DNA from: Petrocella sp. FN5
GTDB taxonomy: Bacteria > Bacillota > Clostridia > Lachnospirales > Vallitaleaceae
Assembly: GCF_029210395.1 (NCBI RefSeq)
Contig: NZ_JARGDP010000031.1
Span: 1-34,554 of the forward strand
Reading direction: 5' to 3'
Length of the DNA: 34,554 bases
Within the stretch, counting starts at the first letter, position 1, and every line of letters begins with the position of its first letter. The notes beneath the pieces are model-generated. The model was not told the DNA's origin. It worked only from the letters and a program-made list of their open reading frames with translations, and ran no database searches. Made by a program: the position numbers and the translations under genes. Below, one piece after another: positions 15,556-25,850 of this stretch.

Positions 15556-18500
15556 AAAAATGCTCATATTGAAATGGCACTATATTGAACATGAGTGTAT
15601 TGAATTTGGTGATATCAACTTTCTCACAGGTAAAAACGGTTCTGGTAAATCAACCTTAATCGATGCCTTGCAGCTGGTTCTTCTTGGTGAAACCAATGGC
15701 AATTTTTTCAATAAAGCGGCCAATGAAAAATCTCAAAGAACCTTGAACAGTTATGTAAGAGGCGAACTGACAGACAATGAGGATACTGGCTTTAATTATT
15801 TACGAAATGATGATTTTAGCAGTATCATTGCCCTAGAAGTGAAAGATACCATGAAAAGAAAAAGTTTCGTCATAGGTATCCATATGGATGTCCATAGTGA
15901 CGGCAGTCTAAACCACAAATATTTCATCATGGAGGGTCTTATACCAAAAGACCATTTTATCCGGGATGAGATGGTTATGGAAATCGGTGAACTTAGAAGT
16001 TGGTGCAAATCAGAAAGTATTCGCTTGGAACAATTTGCTACCAATAAAGGATACCGTGAAGCTTTGATGGCAAAACTTGGTCATATCAATCAGAAGTTTT
16101 TTAGCTTATTTAAGAAGGCGGTGCCATTTTCTCCAATTGTGGATATCAAGGGTTTTATTACTGAGTTTATTTGTGATACAGATAAAAAAGTGGATATTAA
16201 GAACATGCAAGATAATATTCGATATTATGAAAAAATGAAGTTGGAGGCAGAAGACGTTGATCAACGCGTTAAGGACTTAACTGCCATTAGCGACGTTTAT
16301 AAAGAGACAAGTCAGTTAGAACAATTGGAAAAGCAACAATGGTTCATAACAGATAAAGGCCGTGAACAAATGGCTGCTGAATATGTAGAGAAGGAAAGAC
16401 AGCGACTTATTAAAGAAGAGAAGGAATTAGATGAACGAGACCTTTTGGTAAAAGGTCTTCAATTGCAGATGAAGGCTACAAAAGATGAAATTGGGGTTCT
16501 CAACAGACAACTGGCCAAGTCAGATGTTGCTGAACTGGAAAAGAAATATAAAGAGAAAATCAACCGTCTGAGTGAGCAGATTCATCAAGTGACCAAAGAT
16601 CGCGAGGCTCTATTTCTTAAACTTCGATTAAGAAGTGAAAAATGGCTTTATAATTGTAAAGATAGGCCTACAGGCCTGGATAGGCTGGTAGTCTTAGAAT
16701 CCATGTTTAAAACGGAAGATGTGGAAGGTATTGATCTTCAGGAGCTCTATAAGATGAATACCATTATGGAAGAACAAATCGGCCTGTGGAAAGAAGCTTA
16801 TTATGAAAGCCACAAGTGGATAAAAGACCTTAAGGAACAGATGGGCGAACTCAAAAAAGATATTGAAGGCCTGAAAAAGGGACAGAAGATGATACCAATA
16901 CCTGTCACAAGATTGCAACAAGTCCTTGAAGAAACACTTGGACCTGTACCTATGCTTTGTGATGTCGTGGAAATAAAAGATGAGAAATGGCAAAACGCCA
17001 TTGAGGCTTATCTTCACCTTCAAAAATTCCACCTCATTGTTGCACCAAAAGACTATGTTAAAGCCTTAGAGATCTATGAGCAACTAAAAGAGAAAGAAAA
17101 TATATATGATGTAGGTCTGGTTGATCTTCAGAAAGTCTTGGAACATGGTGCTCAAATGAGACAGGGAAGTCTTGCCGAGGAGATAGAAGTAGAGGATGTT
17201 TTAGTCAAATCTTATGTAAACTATCTTCTAGGATCCGTGATGAAAGTTGATCGTGTTGAAGAACTTAGAAAGCACCGGACAAGTATGACGCCAACCTGTA
17301 TGCTCTATAAGAACTATGTTGCGAGGAACTTGAATCCAGAGCGTTACCGTGTCCCTTTTATCGGAAAAAATGCAGCAATTAAGCAACTTACGATGAAAGA
17401 GATGGAATTAAAGGCGCTGAGTGATCATTTGTCAAATCTTTTAAAAGGCTTGGATGCAATAAAAACAAAATCCGAATTAACGGGATTTGGTAAAGATATG
17501 TTAGACCAGTTTTCAGATAAAATTGAAGCGTTTAGACTTTTACCAGAACATCAAAAGCACATACATGAGTTGAAAGAACAACTGGCTTCCCTTGATAGGT
17601 CATCCGTCATGGACCTTATGTTCAAGCTTGAAGATCTAGAGAGGAAAGAAAAGGCATTAGATGATCATCTTGTTAACAATAGAGCTAAGCTTATTGCTTT
17701 GGAAGAGAGTATTAAGGATAATAAGTTAAGCAAGATTCCTCACGCTCTTAAAAATCATGAGCTACTTTTGACGAAGCTTAATGAGAAGTATGATAAAATA
17801 CTGATTGAAGTGGGCCAACAGAAATTCGAAGAAGCACTTATAAGATTAGGCCAACGCATTAGCGTGGTTAATAATTATGAATCAGCAGCAAAAGCTACCG
17901 GCAATAAAAAAGAGAAAAAGTGGAAGGAGCTCGTTGAAAAACGATCGGAGTATGTCAGACGCTTCCAAGGTACTTTTGATATCTATGAAAAGAATAATGA
18001 CAAGTATGACAGTCTTCTAGATAAACTGGCACGAACAGACTTGCCAATCTACAAGGAAAAGATTGAAAACGCCATTAAAATCGCTCAGCAGGAGTTCAAA
18101 GATGATTTTTTAAGTAAGTTGAAATACAATATTGACGTCGTTAGAGAGCAGATTAATGAACTTAATGATGCCCTAAAAAATATGAGTTTTGGTAAAGATA
18201 CTTACGCCTTTAAGATGACACCTAATAGTTATTACAGGCGCTACTACGACATGATTATGGATCCTAATCTTCTGGATGACTTTAATATTTTCAGTTTCGG
18301 TTTTCAGGAAAAATATGGTGATGTCATAGAAGAATTGTTTAAAAAAATAGTAGATGTTGGTGAAGGTGCAATAAGTTCAGATGAGCGGGTTGAAATCGAA
18401 AAAAACATTGAGAAATATACAGATTATAGGACTTATCTTGACTTTGACTTGGTGGTAACGGACCAGAATGGTAACAAATCACATCTGTCAAAAATGATTA

Positions 18501-18823
18501 GTAAAAAAAGCGGTGGGGAAACCCAAACACCTTTTTATATTTCTGTATTGGCTTCTTTTTTTAGAGTATATCGTATGAATACAAAGGCAAAAGACACAGT
18601 AAGACTCATTGTATTTGACGAAGCATTTTCTAAAATGGATCATGAGAGGATTGAACAATGTATTATCCTTCTTAAAGAATTAGGCTTTCAAGCTTTGATT
18701 AGCGCACCAAGTGAAAAAATAGCCAATATTACACCATTGGTTGATAAGACACTATGTGTCATGCGGATGCCAGAGACAACCGTTATTAAAGGGTTTACAA
18801 AAGAGGAGCTTAATGTGTTATGA
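15542..18823 (+). CDS. jetC: Wadjet protein JetC (SMC/MukB-like ATPase)
   Basis: A 1093-residue SMC-family motor. Walker A is GKNGSGKST (G30-T38). Two long coiled-coil arms (about 230-440 and 650-850) flank a hinge region near 450-620. The ABC signature is SKKSGGETQ (about 987-995) and Walker B is RLIVFDEAFSKMD with Asp1026/Glu1027. ATP-driven head engagement powers DNA loop extrusion, with which Wadjet senses circle size. I chose ATG 15542, 9 bases after GGGAGG and overlapping the jetB end by 14 bases. Upstream ATGs (15455, 15533) would add a basic tail translated from the acidic jetB C-terminus and have no RBS. It overlaps jetD by four bases (ATGA). Confidence 0.92.
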   Translation: MKIFRKMLILKWHYIEHECIEFGDINFLTGKNGSGKSTLIDALQLVLLGETNGNFFNKAANEKSQRTLNSYVRGELTDNEDTGFNYLRNDDFSSIIALEVKDTMKRKSFVIGIHMDVHSDGSLNHKYFIMEGLIPKDHFIRDEMVMEIGELRSWCKSESIRLEQFATNKGYREALMAKLGHINQKFFSLFKKAVPFSPIVDIKGFITEFICDTDKKVDIKNMQDNIRYYEKMKLEAEDVDQRVKDLTAISDVYKETSQLEQLEKQQWFITDKGREQMAAEYVEKERQRLIKEEKELDERDLLVKGLQLQMKATKDEIGVLNRQLAKSDVAELEKKYKEKINRLSEQIHQVTKDREALFLKLRLRSEKWLYNCKDRPTGLDRLVVLESMFKTEDVEGIDLQELYKMNTIMEEQIGLWKEAYYESHKWIKDLKEQMGELKKDIEGLKKGQKMIPIPVTRLQQVLEETLGPVPMLCDVVEIKDEKWQNAIEAYLHLQKFHLIVAPKDYVKALEIYEQLKEKENIYDVGLVDLQKVLEHGAQMRQGSLAEEIEVEDVLVKSYVNYLLGSVMKVDRVEELRKHRTSMTPTCMLYKNYVARNLNPERYRVPFIGKNAAIKQLTMKEMELKALSDHLSNLLKGLDAIKTKSELTGFGKDMLDQFSDKIEAFRLLPEHQKHIHELKEQLASLDRSSVMDLMFKLEDLERKEKALDDHLVNNRAKLIALEESIKDNKLSKIPHALKNHELLLTKLNEKYDKILIEVGQQKFEEALIRLGQRISVVNNYESAAKATGNKKEKKWKELVEKRSEYVRRFQGTFDIYEKNNDKYDSLLDKLARTDLPIYKEKIENAIKIAQQEFKDDFLSKLKYNIDVVREQINELNDALKNMSFGKDTYAFKMTPNSYYRRYYDMIMDPNLLDDFNIFSFGFQEKYGDVIEELFKKIVDVGEGAISSDERVEIEKNIEKYTDYRTYLDFDLVVTDQNGNKSHLSKMISKKSGGETQTPFYISVLASFFRVYRMNTKAKDTVRLIVFDEAFSKMDHERIEQCIILLKELGFQALISAPSEKIANITPLVDKTLCVMRMPETTVIKGFTKEELNVL

Positions 18824-20022
18824 AGAAGCTAAGTAATATTGAAAAAGCCATACTAAGGCCGTTGTTAGAATCGTTTGAGAGAAAAAGCGGTAATAGACGC
18901 GTTATTTTAGCTGCAGAAAAATTTCCTGAATATGACTTGAATATGCTTGAGAAAAAAAAGCTATTTATTACCGGCCTTGACTTGCTAGTGGGACGGGATT
19001 TGATTGTCTATGAATGGGTAAAGTTCGAAGAAGGTAACCTAGTAAAAAGGGTTATACTCAAGGAAGAGCAAGTTATACTTGCCTATGAGTTACTAGGTGA
19101 AATGACACAAAATCAGCGCGAGCAAATATATCTAAGTGAATTAAATGGATATCAAAAGATGGTTTGTAACTCTTGGGTAAAGAAGTTTCTTGATGATGAA
19201 TATAAATTTATTTCTGACTATAAGAAATGGAGTAGATTATGGCCTAAAACTGAAGATGAACGTCAAGAGTTCATGAAGTTGCTTCATTCTATTCAAGATG
19301 AACCGGATGTATCTCTTCGTTATTTAAGCTCAAAATTATACGGAGATAGTAAAAGACTTGAAAAAAATTATAGGTCTAAATTAATTTCAGTGGCTAGAAA
19401 GTACGTGCCATTAGAACTTGAAAATGATGAAATTCTTAATTACCTTGGACTTGAAATGAACCCATCAGAGATACTCTTTTGTGGTGATATGAAGTATAGA
19501 CTGAAGAATCATGTCATTGATGCCGGTATACATATATATGGCACCAGTGTAAATAAAGAAACCGTTATAGCTATGGAAATTCTTGAAGTAGGCTCTAAAA
19601 AGGTACTAACGATAGAGAATAAAGCAACTTATTATGAATATATCAAGATAAAGAGAGAAGATGAGTTGGTGATATATTTAGGCGGTTTCTTTGGTAAAAC
19701 CTCTCGTCTTTTTCTTGGAAAACTTGAAATAGCACAGATCAAAGAATTTTATCATTGGTCAGATATCGATCTTGGAGGATTTCGTATTTTCAGGTATTTA
19801 AGTAATGTATTAAAGGTTCAAGTTATACCTAAGATGATGAATCCCAAAATCTATAGACAGTATAAAAACAGCATGCATGATCCGTTAAGTGATGCTAACC
19901 TCATGGAGATCAAGTCCATGTTATCCGACCCTGTAATGGCACCTCTTAAGGCAACCATGGAGGCTGTACTCGATGTTGGTATGAGGTTAGAACAAGAGAT
20001 GATTGATTTGGCAAATAATTGA
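18820..20022 (+). CDS. jetD: Wadjet protein JetD (Toprim nuclease subunit)
   Basis: A 400-residue last gene of the operon, starting in an ATGA overlap with jetC. The N-terminal half is a helical arm region typical of JetD. The C-terminal half is a Toprim fold related to topoisomerase VI subunit A: the conserved glutamate is in LTIENKATY (Glu266) and the metal-binding DxD is in HWSDIDLGGFRIFRYL (Asp315/Asp317). All three acidic residues are present, so the nuclease should be active. In studied Wadjets JetD cuts the DNA held by stalled JetABC on small circles. Sixty-four bases separate its stop from the end of the convergent TetR gene. No clear terminator is visible there. Confidence 0.92.
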   Translation: MKKLSNIEKAILRPLLESFERKSGNRRVILAAEKFPEYDLNMLEKKKLFITGLDLLVGRDLIVYEWVKFEEGNLVKRVILKEEQVILAYELLGEMTQNQREQIYLSELNGYQKMVCNSWVKKFLDDEYKFISDYKKWSRLWPKTEDERQEFMKLLHSIQDEPDVSLRYLSSKLYGDSKRLEKNYRSKLISVARKYVPLELENDEILNYLGLEMNPSEILFCGDMKYRLKNHVIDAGIHIYGTSVNKETVIAMEILEVGSKKVLTIENKATYYEYIKIKREDELVIYLGGFFGKTSRLFLGKLEIAQIKEFYHWSDIDLGGFRIFRYLSNVLKVQVIPKMMNPKIYRQYKNSMHDPLSDANLMEIKSMLSDPVMAPLKATMEAVLDVGMRLEQEMIDLANN

Positions 20023-20086
20023 TTCGGTTGTTGCGATAGATTTATAGGTATTACTTAAACCTTCCAGATTTAAATATAACCCAGCA

Positions 20087-20704
20087 TTACTTTTTTATGC
20101 CCTTCAAAAATATTTCAAAATGCTTCAGAGCTTGTTCCTTTAAGTCAAAATCAGGATGCCTAATGCACCACTCATAGGTGAGTCCTCTAAAGGCAATCAT
20201 CAAGTGTCTCGAAAGTGTATCTACAGGAATCTCTGTTATAAATTCACCTTGCTCGACACCCTTTTGTAATATGTCGTTAAACATTTTGTAGATTTCTCTA
20301 TTATAACCGGATATAGCATCCATGTTTATGGTTCTTTCTAGCTGTACTCTGTATAGAGTATTCATATGGTCATAACCTATAGAATGGGTAAGAACATCAG
20401 CAATTTTTCCTACCAGTGACATCAGAATATCCGAGGCTGATGTCATATCTAAAGATAAAATATAATTTTTATAGTCTAAATCAATCTCATTTACATAATC
20501 ACCAATCAAAGAGACAAGCAAAGCGTCCTTTGACTCAAAATGAACATAGAAGCTTCCTTTTGAAACTTTAGCTGTTTCTACTATGGTATCTACGCTTACT
20601 TTCTGAAAACCCTTTGCTCTAAACAAACGGTTGGCAGTCTCGTAGATTCTTTTTTTTGTTTCTAGTGCGTTAATTTGTCTGCTATTGATCTTCTTTTTAT
20701 CCAT
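20087..20704 (-). CDS. TetR/AcrR-family transcriptional regulator
   Basis: A 205-residue regulator. The N-terminal helix-turn-helix is canonical: RIYETANRLFRAKGFQKVSVDTIVETAKVSKGSFYVHFESKDALL (about residues 19-63). The ligand-binding part is divergent, as is usual in the family. RBS AAGGAG lies 8-9 bases before ATG. It is transcribed away from the large SLH surface-protein gene, with a shared control region of about 180 bp containing a perfect palindrome, so it probably controls that gene and itself. The effector cannot be predicted. It converges with the Wadjet operon and is unlikely to belong to it. Confidence 0.88.
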   Translation of the reverse strand: MDKKKINSRQINALETKKRIYETANRLFRAKGFQKVSVDTIVETAKVSKGSFYVHFESKDALLVSLIGDYVNEIDLDYKNYILSLDMTSASDILMSLVGKIADVLTHSIGYDHMNTLYRVQLERTINMDAISGYNREIYKMFNDILQKGVEQGEFITEIPVDTLSRHLMIAFRGLTYEWCIRHPDFDLKEQALKHFEIFLKGIKK

Positions 20705-20745
20705 ATTATATCTCCTTCATTGACACAAAAAGTCGAAGATGTTAC

Positions 20746-20761
20746 AATGACTACAGTCATT
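20746..20761. promoter_or_regulatory. Predicted TetR operator in the divergent control region
   Basis: AATGACT-AC-AGTCATT is a perfect 7+7 bp inverted repeat with a 2-bp centre, the size and symmetry of TetR-family operators. It lies 42 bases upstream of the TetR start. On the plus strand its right end runs into TTGAAA (20760-20765), which is followed 16 bases later by TACCAT, a possible promoter for the SLH gene. Binding would block both directions. Confidence 0.55.
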
Positions 20762-20882
20762 GAAAATCATTTCTTTTAGTATACCATATAAAACAACGCT
20801 TGTGGTAATAGCCTAGTTCAATGCATTTGTTGCTAGGATGCGTTTATATAGCTCTATAAAAAATAGTATTGAGGAGAATTTT

Positions 20883-23800
20883 ATGAGATTAAAAAGAATG
20901 TGTAGTATTTTCATGGCTTTGGTAGTGACAGTGGCACTGAGTATAACATTTACGGTACCTGTGGCGGCAGAAACGACCGGTTACTGGACAGATGCCGAAA
21001 ATGTAGCAACAGAAGATCCTGATTATGATTATGCTACGAATACGTATACAATTGACAATGCAGCAGAGCTTGCATGGGTGGCTAACGAGGTCAATAGTGT
21101 CGCTTATAATAACACTGGCGGTGCTACTTTTATTTTGAGTAGCGATATTGATCTTGCGGGACATTTTTGGGTACCTATTGGTGAATTTCAACAGCACACT
21201 TTAACAGGTATCTTTGACGGTAATGGCTACACCATATCCAATATGACAATAGGAACGGCGTCAGAACCATCGACCCTTACCGAGGCTGGTCTCATTGGAT
21301 ATGCTAGTGATGCCGTTATAAAAGATATTAATATGACAGATGTATCTATTTATACTTCTGTTGCGGATAACGTTTTTATAAAAGCCGGTGCCATCGTGGG
21401 AATGGCATATAGTAGTACAATATCGGACTGCTCGGTTGCGGGTATCATAAGTGGTAGCGGTACTTTATCGGTTAGTTCAAGCCGTGGTATAGGCGGTATA
21501 GTGGGTCTTAGCACTTCAGATATTGATCGCTGTTCTTCGTCCATCAACATCATAGCAGGTGGCAGTATGCTGCCTGTTGGTGGTTTGGTAGGATTGATGA
21601 CTGGGGGCAACATTACAGAGAGTTATGCCACTGGTAATGTATCAGGAAGCGGTGCCAAATATGTTGGCGGTCTGGTCGGCTTTGCTGAAGGAGGGGGTAC
21701 GATTAGTGACAGCTATGCCACAGGTGATGTGACGGGTGGCGGTTCATCGGATGCAGGTGGCCTAATCGGACACAGCTATTACAACATAGAAAGCTGCTTT
21801 GCCATAGGAGAAGTATATGGTGGTGATTGTGCAGGCGGTTTGGTAGGCTTCGGTAGAGATGGCAATATCACCAACTCTTTTGCAAGTGGAAACGTAACAT
21901 CCTCAAATACTGTTGGGGGACTTATTGGGATGAGTTTGTATAGCGGTTTAAGCAGCGTTACCAACTGCTATGCCTCTGGTGATATTAATACATCACAATC
22001 CAATGTTATTAACCAATCTGCAGGTGGACTGATCGGCTATAGGGGGACCACTGTAGATACCATAATTACAAATGCTTATTGGAATAAGGATGCAACACAG
22101 ATAGTAGATGGTGTCGCACGTAATATGGATTCAAAGCTTGGAATAGGACGTGCAACCGACGATTCAACGGCAAAGTCATGGGATGAAATGACAGATGTGG
22201 CTTTTGCTGATCTACTAAGTGCCAATAACGGAGCATTAAGGAATTGGACGTCTGTTTACGATCTCAATGATGGGTATCCTTATCTTGAAGGTCTATATTT
22301 TACGACGCCTTCTACCACCAATACAGTTACTTTTAGAAGTTTAGAAACGGATTATAAAGTCATGCATGTCACTGAAGGCATTTCTGTGATGGCGGCGATG
22401 ACGGATCCAACACAGGCACATTTTGATTTTACGGGCTGGACGCTCACCAGTGATGGAAGCGGTTCATTCTTTGATTTTACAACGAGCATAACAGAAGATA
22501 CGACACTCTATGCACAGTGGGCACCAAAACCAACGTATTCAGTACTCTACAATGCTAATGGAGGATTAGGGGATGCACCTTTTGACATCAACACCTATGA
22601 AGAAGATGGTTTGGTCACATTGCCATCTGGTAGTGGACTGACGAAAGCCAACTATATATTTGGCGGCTGGACGCTCTCGAGTGACGGAAGCGGTACGGTT
22701 TATGCTGCTGGCGCAACGTATACAATGGGCAGTGGGGATACTGAGCTTTATGCGAAGTGGAACCCTAGCTACACGGTAACGTACCATGCAAATTCAGGCG
22801 TGGGGACTGAACCCATAGATAGTAATGCTTATGCGCCGGGTAGTTTTGTTACATTATTATCGGGCAGTGGGCTTACGAAAGAGAGTTTCAGATTTGCCGG
22901 TTGGACGCTTAACAGTGGCGGAAGCGGGACGGTTTTTCAACCAGATGGTACTTATTATATTGGAAGCACAAATATTAATTTCTATGCAAAGTGGACACCA
23001 ACCTATACGGTCACTTATGATGTTAATGGAGGAACAGGAACAACTCCAGTAGATAGCAACGCATATGCACAAGGCGAACCATGTTTATTGGCATCCGGTA
23101 GTGGTCTTACAAATGGAAATCTCAATTTTGGAGGCTGGGTGGATGAAGATGGAAATAAATTTGCTGAAGCCGACTATTACCATTTTGACAATACGAATGT
23201 TACCTTATATGCAAGGTGGACAAATTATTGGACAGACCTTGGTAATGTGGCCACAATTGATCCGGACTTAGAAGCAGATACGGATACATATATAATTGAT
23301 AATGCTGCCGAACTAGCCTGGGTGGCTAAGCAGGTTAATGATGGTAATGATTTTTCAGGCTATACCATCAAAATTGCAGACAGTGTTACGGATATAGACC
23401 TTTCGGGGCATGACTGGTTTCCTATTGGAAGTGATTATGTATTTTTCAGAGGGGATTTTGATGGTAATAATAAAAAAATCTCCAATCTTACAATGGGAAC
23501 AGTTGATATGCCGAACACAGAGTTGATATATGCTGGTTTATTTGGAGGTATTTCGGAGTCAACCATAAGCAATGTCTGGTTAGAGGATGTTTCGATATAT
23601 TCATCTGCAGTATATGCCGAAATAGGCGGACTCGTTGGATATGCCGATAATATTAGTATAATAAACAGCCATACATCCGGTAGGATATCCGGTGGTGAGA
23701 GTGTTTATATTGGAGGTCTTATTGGAGATGTATATGCAAGTACAATCTTGGATGCCTATGCCACTGTGGATGTAACAGGTGGTGATGATGCCGTGGTTGG

Positions 23801-25607
23801 TGGTTTGGCTGGATATGCTTATGGCAGTATGTTTACAAATAACTATGCTACTGGGAATTTATCAGGTGGAATTAACACAGTCATGGGTGGCTTTATAGGA
23901 TATGACGATGAGGATTTTGATAACAATAGTATAGCCTATGGCTATTGGAATGGTGATGCAAGTCAGATTATAGCTGGATCTTCAGTGGATGTTAAAGTAG
24001 GTATAGGTATGGGGCCAAATGAAGCTTCAGTGATATCTAAAACATCAGATGCCATGAAGAACAATGATTTTGCGATGTTACTAGATGCAAATAAGAGTGG
24101 ACAAACGACGGGCACATGGACAATCTTACCGAGTGTAAATAATGACTATCCTGTGCTTGCTAATACGGTTACCTTTGATAAAAATGGTGGTACTTCAGAT
24201 GAAAGTCCGACTACCAAGTTAGTGGTCTTAGGTGGTAATGTAAGCACTTTACCTACAGCCCCAGTGAGAACAGGCTATACTTTTAGCGGGTGGAATACTG
24301 TAGCGGGTGGTAGCGGTGCGACATTTACACCGACGACTACTGTAACGGAAGATATGACAGTTTATGCACAATGGACATTAATCAGCACTGGCAACAATTC
24401 AGGTTCAACGCGCCCGACAGTTCCATCAGAAGATGTGAACACAACATCATTTACAGCTCAAACCAATACGGCTACCGGAACTGCTACGGCAGACGTAGGG
24501 GCAAGTGAAATGACATCCCTAACTGACAAGGCGAAGGAAAGTGAAACTGCTGGACAGAAGGCAGTCATAGAAATCAAAGTTGAAGCGAGTGTCAATGCAA
24601 AAACAGTTGAAGTAGTGATGGATAGAACCGCCTTTGACAAAGTAGCGGAAGATACAAAGGCTGATGTAAAAGTCACTACAGGTCTTGGAAGTATAACTTT
24701 TGATGCAGAGGCGGTTAATACGATTAGCGGTGCGGCCGGAACAGGCAACATCACAATTAGTATGGCAAAAGTAGAGACAAGCACGCTTTCTGGTGAAATG
24801 CAGCAAGCGGTTGGCAATAGGCCGGTTTATGATTTATCAGTATCAGCCGGAAGTTCTAATATATCCGAATTTGGTAACGGTAAGGCTACTATTAGTATTC
24901 CTTATACACCGGAAGCTGGGGAAGATGACGATGCTATCGTTGTTTATTACATCGATAGTGAAGGCAAGCTCAATCCTGTTATGGGTAAATATGATGCAGT
25001 AAGCGGTACCGTTGTTTTTACCACCAATCACTTTTCGGAGTATATGATCGGCTATAATAAAGTGAGCTTTAGTGATGTTGTAGAATCATCGTGGTATTGT
25101 CAAGCAGTCACTTTCATTGCAGCAAGAAACATAACAACAGGCACAGATGCAACCCACTATAGCCCTAATGCCAAATTAACAAGAGGCCAATTCATTACTA
25201 TGTTAATGCGGGCATACGGTATAGAAGCGGATGAAAGCGGGACAGATAACTTTGCGGATGCAGGAGATACCTATTATACTGGTTACCTGTCTAAGGCCAA
25301 AGCCCTTGGTATCACAAAGGGCATCGGTGATAATCTGTTTGTACCTAATCAGGAAATCACCAGACAGGAAATGTTCACCCTGCTCTACAATACCTTGGGG
25401 GTCGTTGGTGAACTTCCCACAGCAGTGGAAGGAAAACAAATGATGGATTACATCGATGCAAACCTGATAGCAAGTTGGGCAGAAGACGCCATGACATTAT
25501 TTGTAGGAACAGAAATCGTCAGTGGGAATAATGGTAAGCTTTCTCCGACAGATACGACAAACCGAGCAGAAATGGCACAGGTATTATACAATCTGTTGGC
25601 AAAATAA
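20883..25607 (+). CDS. Large SLH-anchored surface protein with GLUG and InlB/Flg_new-type repeats
   Basis: A 1574-residue secreted protein. Order: signal peptide with VAA-E cleavage near residue 30; a module YWTDAENVAT (34 on) followed by a GLUG block (about 110-400, repeated GGLVG and SYATGNV units); four InlB_B/Flg_new-type repeats (about 480-780, each with GGW and a final LYAQW/YAKW); a second copy of the YWTD module (782 on) with a second GLUG block to about 1030; a fifth Flg_new repeat (about 1095-1165); a Thr/Ala-rich beta domain (1180-1390); and three SLH domains to the end (TRGQF, TRQEM, NRAEM motifs), which bind secondary cell-wall polymer. ATG 20883 has GAGGAG 6 bases upstream. The role is probably adhesion or cell-envelope structure. 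No enzyme motif is seen. Confidence 0.9.
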   Translation: MRLKRMCSIFMALVVTVALSITFTVPVAAETTGYWTDAENVATEDPDYDYATNTYTIDNAAELAWVANEVNSVAYNNTGGATFILSSDIDLAGHFWVPIGEFQQHTLTGIFDGNGYTISNMTIGTASEPSTLTEAGLIGYASDAVIKDINMTDVSIYTSVADNVFIKAGAIVGMAYSSTISDCSVAGIISGSGTLSVSSSRGIGGIVGLSTSDIDRCSSSINIIAGGSMLPVGGLVGLMTGGNITESYATGNVSGSGAKYVGGLVGFAEGGGTISDSYATGDVTGGGSSDAGGLIGHSYYNIESCFAIGEVYGGDCAGGLVGFGRDGNITNSFASGNVTSSNTVGGLIGMSLYSGLSSVTNCYASGDINTSQSNVINQSAGGLIGYRGTTVDTIITNAYWNKDATQIVDGVARNMDSKLGIGRATDDSTAKSWDEMTDVAFADLLSANNGALRNWTSVYDLNDGYPYLEGLYFTTPSTTNTVTFRSLETDYKVMHVTEGISVMAAMTDPTQAHFDFTGWTLTSDGSGSFFDFTTSITEDTTLYAQWAPKPTYSVLYNANGGLGDAPFDINTYEEDGLVTLPSGSGLTKANYIFGGWTLSSDGSGTVYAAGATYTMGSGDTELYAKWNPSYTVTYHANSGVGTEPIDSNAYAPGSFVTLLSGSGLTKESFRFAGWTLNSGGSGTVFQPDGTYYIGSTNINFYAKWTPTYTVTYDVNGGTGTTPVDSNAYAQGEPCLLASGSGLTNGNLNFGGWVDEDGNKFAEADYYHFDNTNVTLYARWTNYWTDLGNVATIDPDLEADTDTYIIDNAAELAWVAKQVNDGNDFSGYTIKIADSVTDIDLSGHDWFPIGSDYVFFRGDFDGNNKKISNLTMGTVDMPNTELIYAGLFGGISESTISNVWLEDVSIYSSAVYAEIGGLVGYADNISIINSHTSGRISGGESVYIGGLIGDVYASTILDAYATVDVTGGDDAVVGGLAGYAYGSMFTNNYATGNLSGGINTVMGGFIGYDDEDFDNNSIAYGYWNGDASQIIAGSSVDVKVGIGMGPNEASVISKTSDAMKNNDFAMLLDANKSGQTTGTWTILPSVNNDYPVLANTVTFDKNGGTSDESPTTKLVVLGGNVSTLPTAPVRTGYTFSGWNTVAGGSGATFTPTTTVTEDMTVYAQWTLISTGNNSGSTRPTVPSEDVNTTSFTAQTNTATGTATADVGASEMTSLTDKAKESETAGQKAVIEIKVEASVNAKTVEVVMDRTAFDKVAEDTKADVKVTTGLGSITFDAEAVNTISGAAGTGNITISMAKVETSTLSGEMQQAVGNRPVYDLSVSAGSSNISEFGNGKATISIPYTPEAGEDDDAIVVYYIDSEGKLNPVMGKYDAVSGTVVFTTNHFSEYMIGYNKVSFSDVVESSWYCQAVTFIAARNITTGTDATHYSPNAKLTRGQFITMLMRAYGIEADESGTDNFADAGDTYYTGYLSKAKALGITKGIGDNLFVPNQEITRQEMFTLLYNTLGVVGELPTAVEGKQMMDYIDANLIASWAEDAMTLFVGTEIVSGNNGKLSPTDTTNRAEMAQVLYNLLAK

Positions 25608-25648
25608 GGGATGCTACTTTAAAAGTTCTTTCAATGATAACAAAGTAA

Positions 25649-25694
25649 AAACGGGTACGGTTAACTTTATGAGTTAGCTGTACCCGTTTCTTTA
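25649..25694 (+). terminator. Intrinsic terminator after the SLH gene
   Basis: AAACGGGTACGGTTAACT (25649-25666) pairs with AGTTAGCTGTACCCGTTT (25672-25689), an 18-bp stem with two mismatches and a 5-base loop, followed by CTTTAT. It lies 42 bases after the stop of the SLH gene. Confidence 0.8.
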
Positions 25695-25850
25695 TATACT
25701 GGTATTTTATCTAAAGAGATTTGGGCAGTACCAGTATGGTTGATTTAAGTTTATCTGGCATTTTGAAGCAAATCAAGGCCAGTATGAGAATGATAGGATA
25801 ATATAAAACTTATGGATTACGTTGTTAAGAGAAATGGCTAAAGTTTGTAA

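Noticed and set aside
24458-24817. Minus-strand open frame of 119 codons inside the SLH gene
   Set aside because: Val/Ala/Ser-rich mirror of the beta domain; the plus strand encodes a continuous protein.
20882-25607. Repeated units in the SLH gene as a possible CRISPR or tandem DNA repeat
   Set aside because: Repeat units are protein-level GLUG and Flg_new motifs with diverged DNA and variable spacing.
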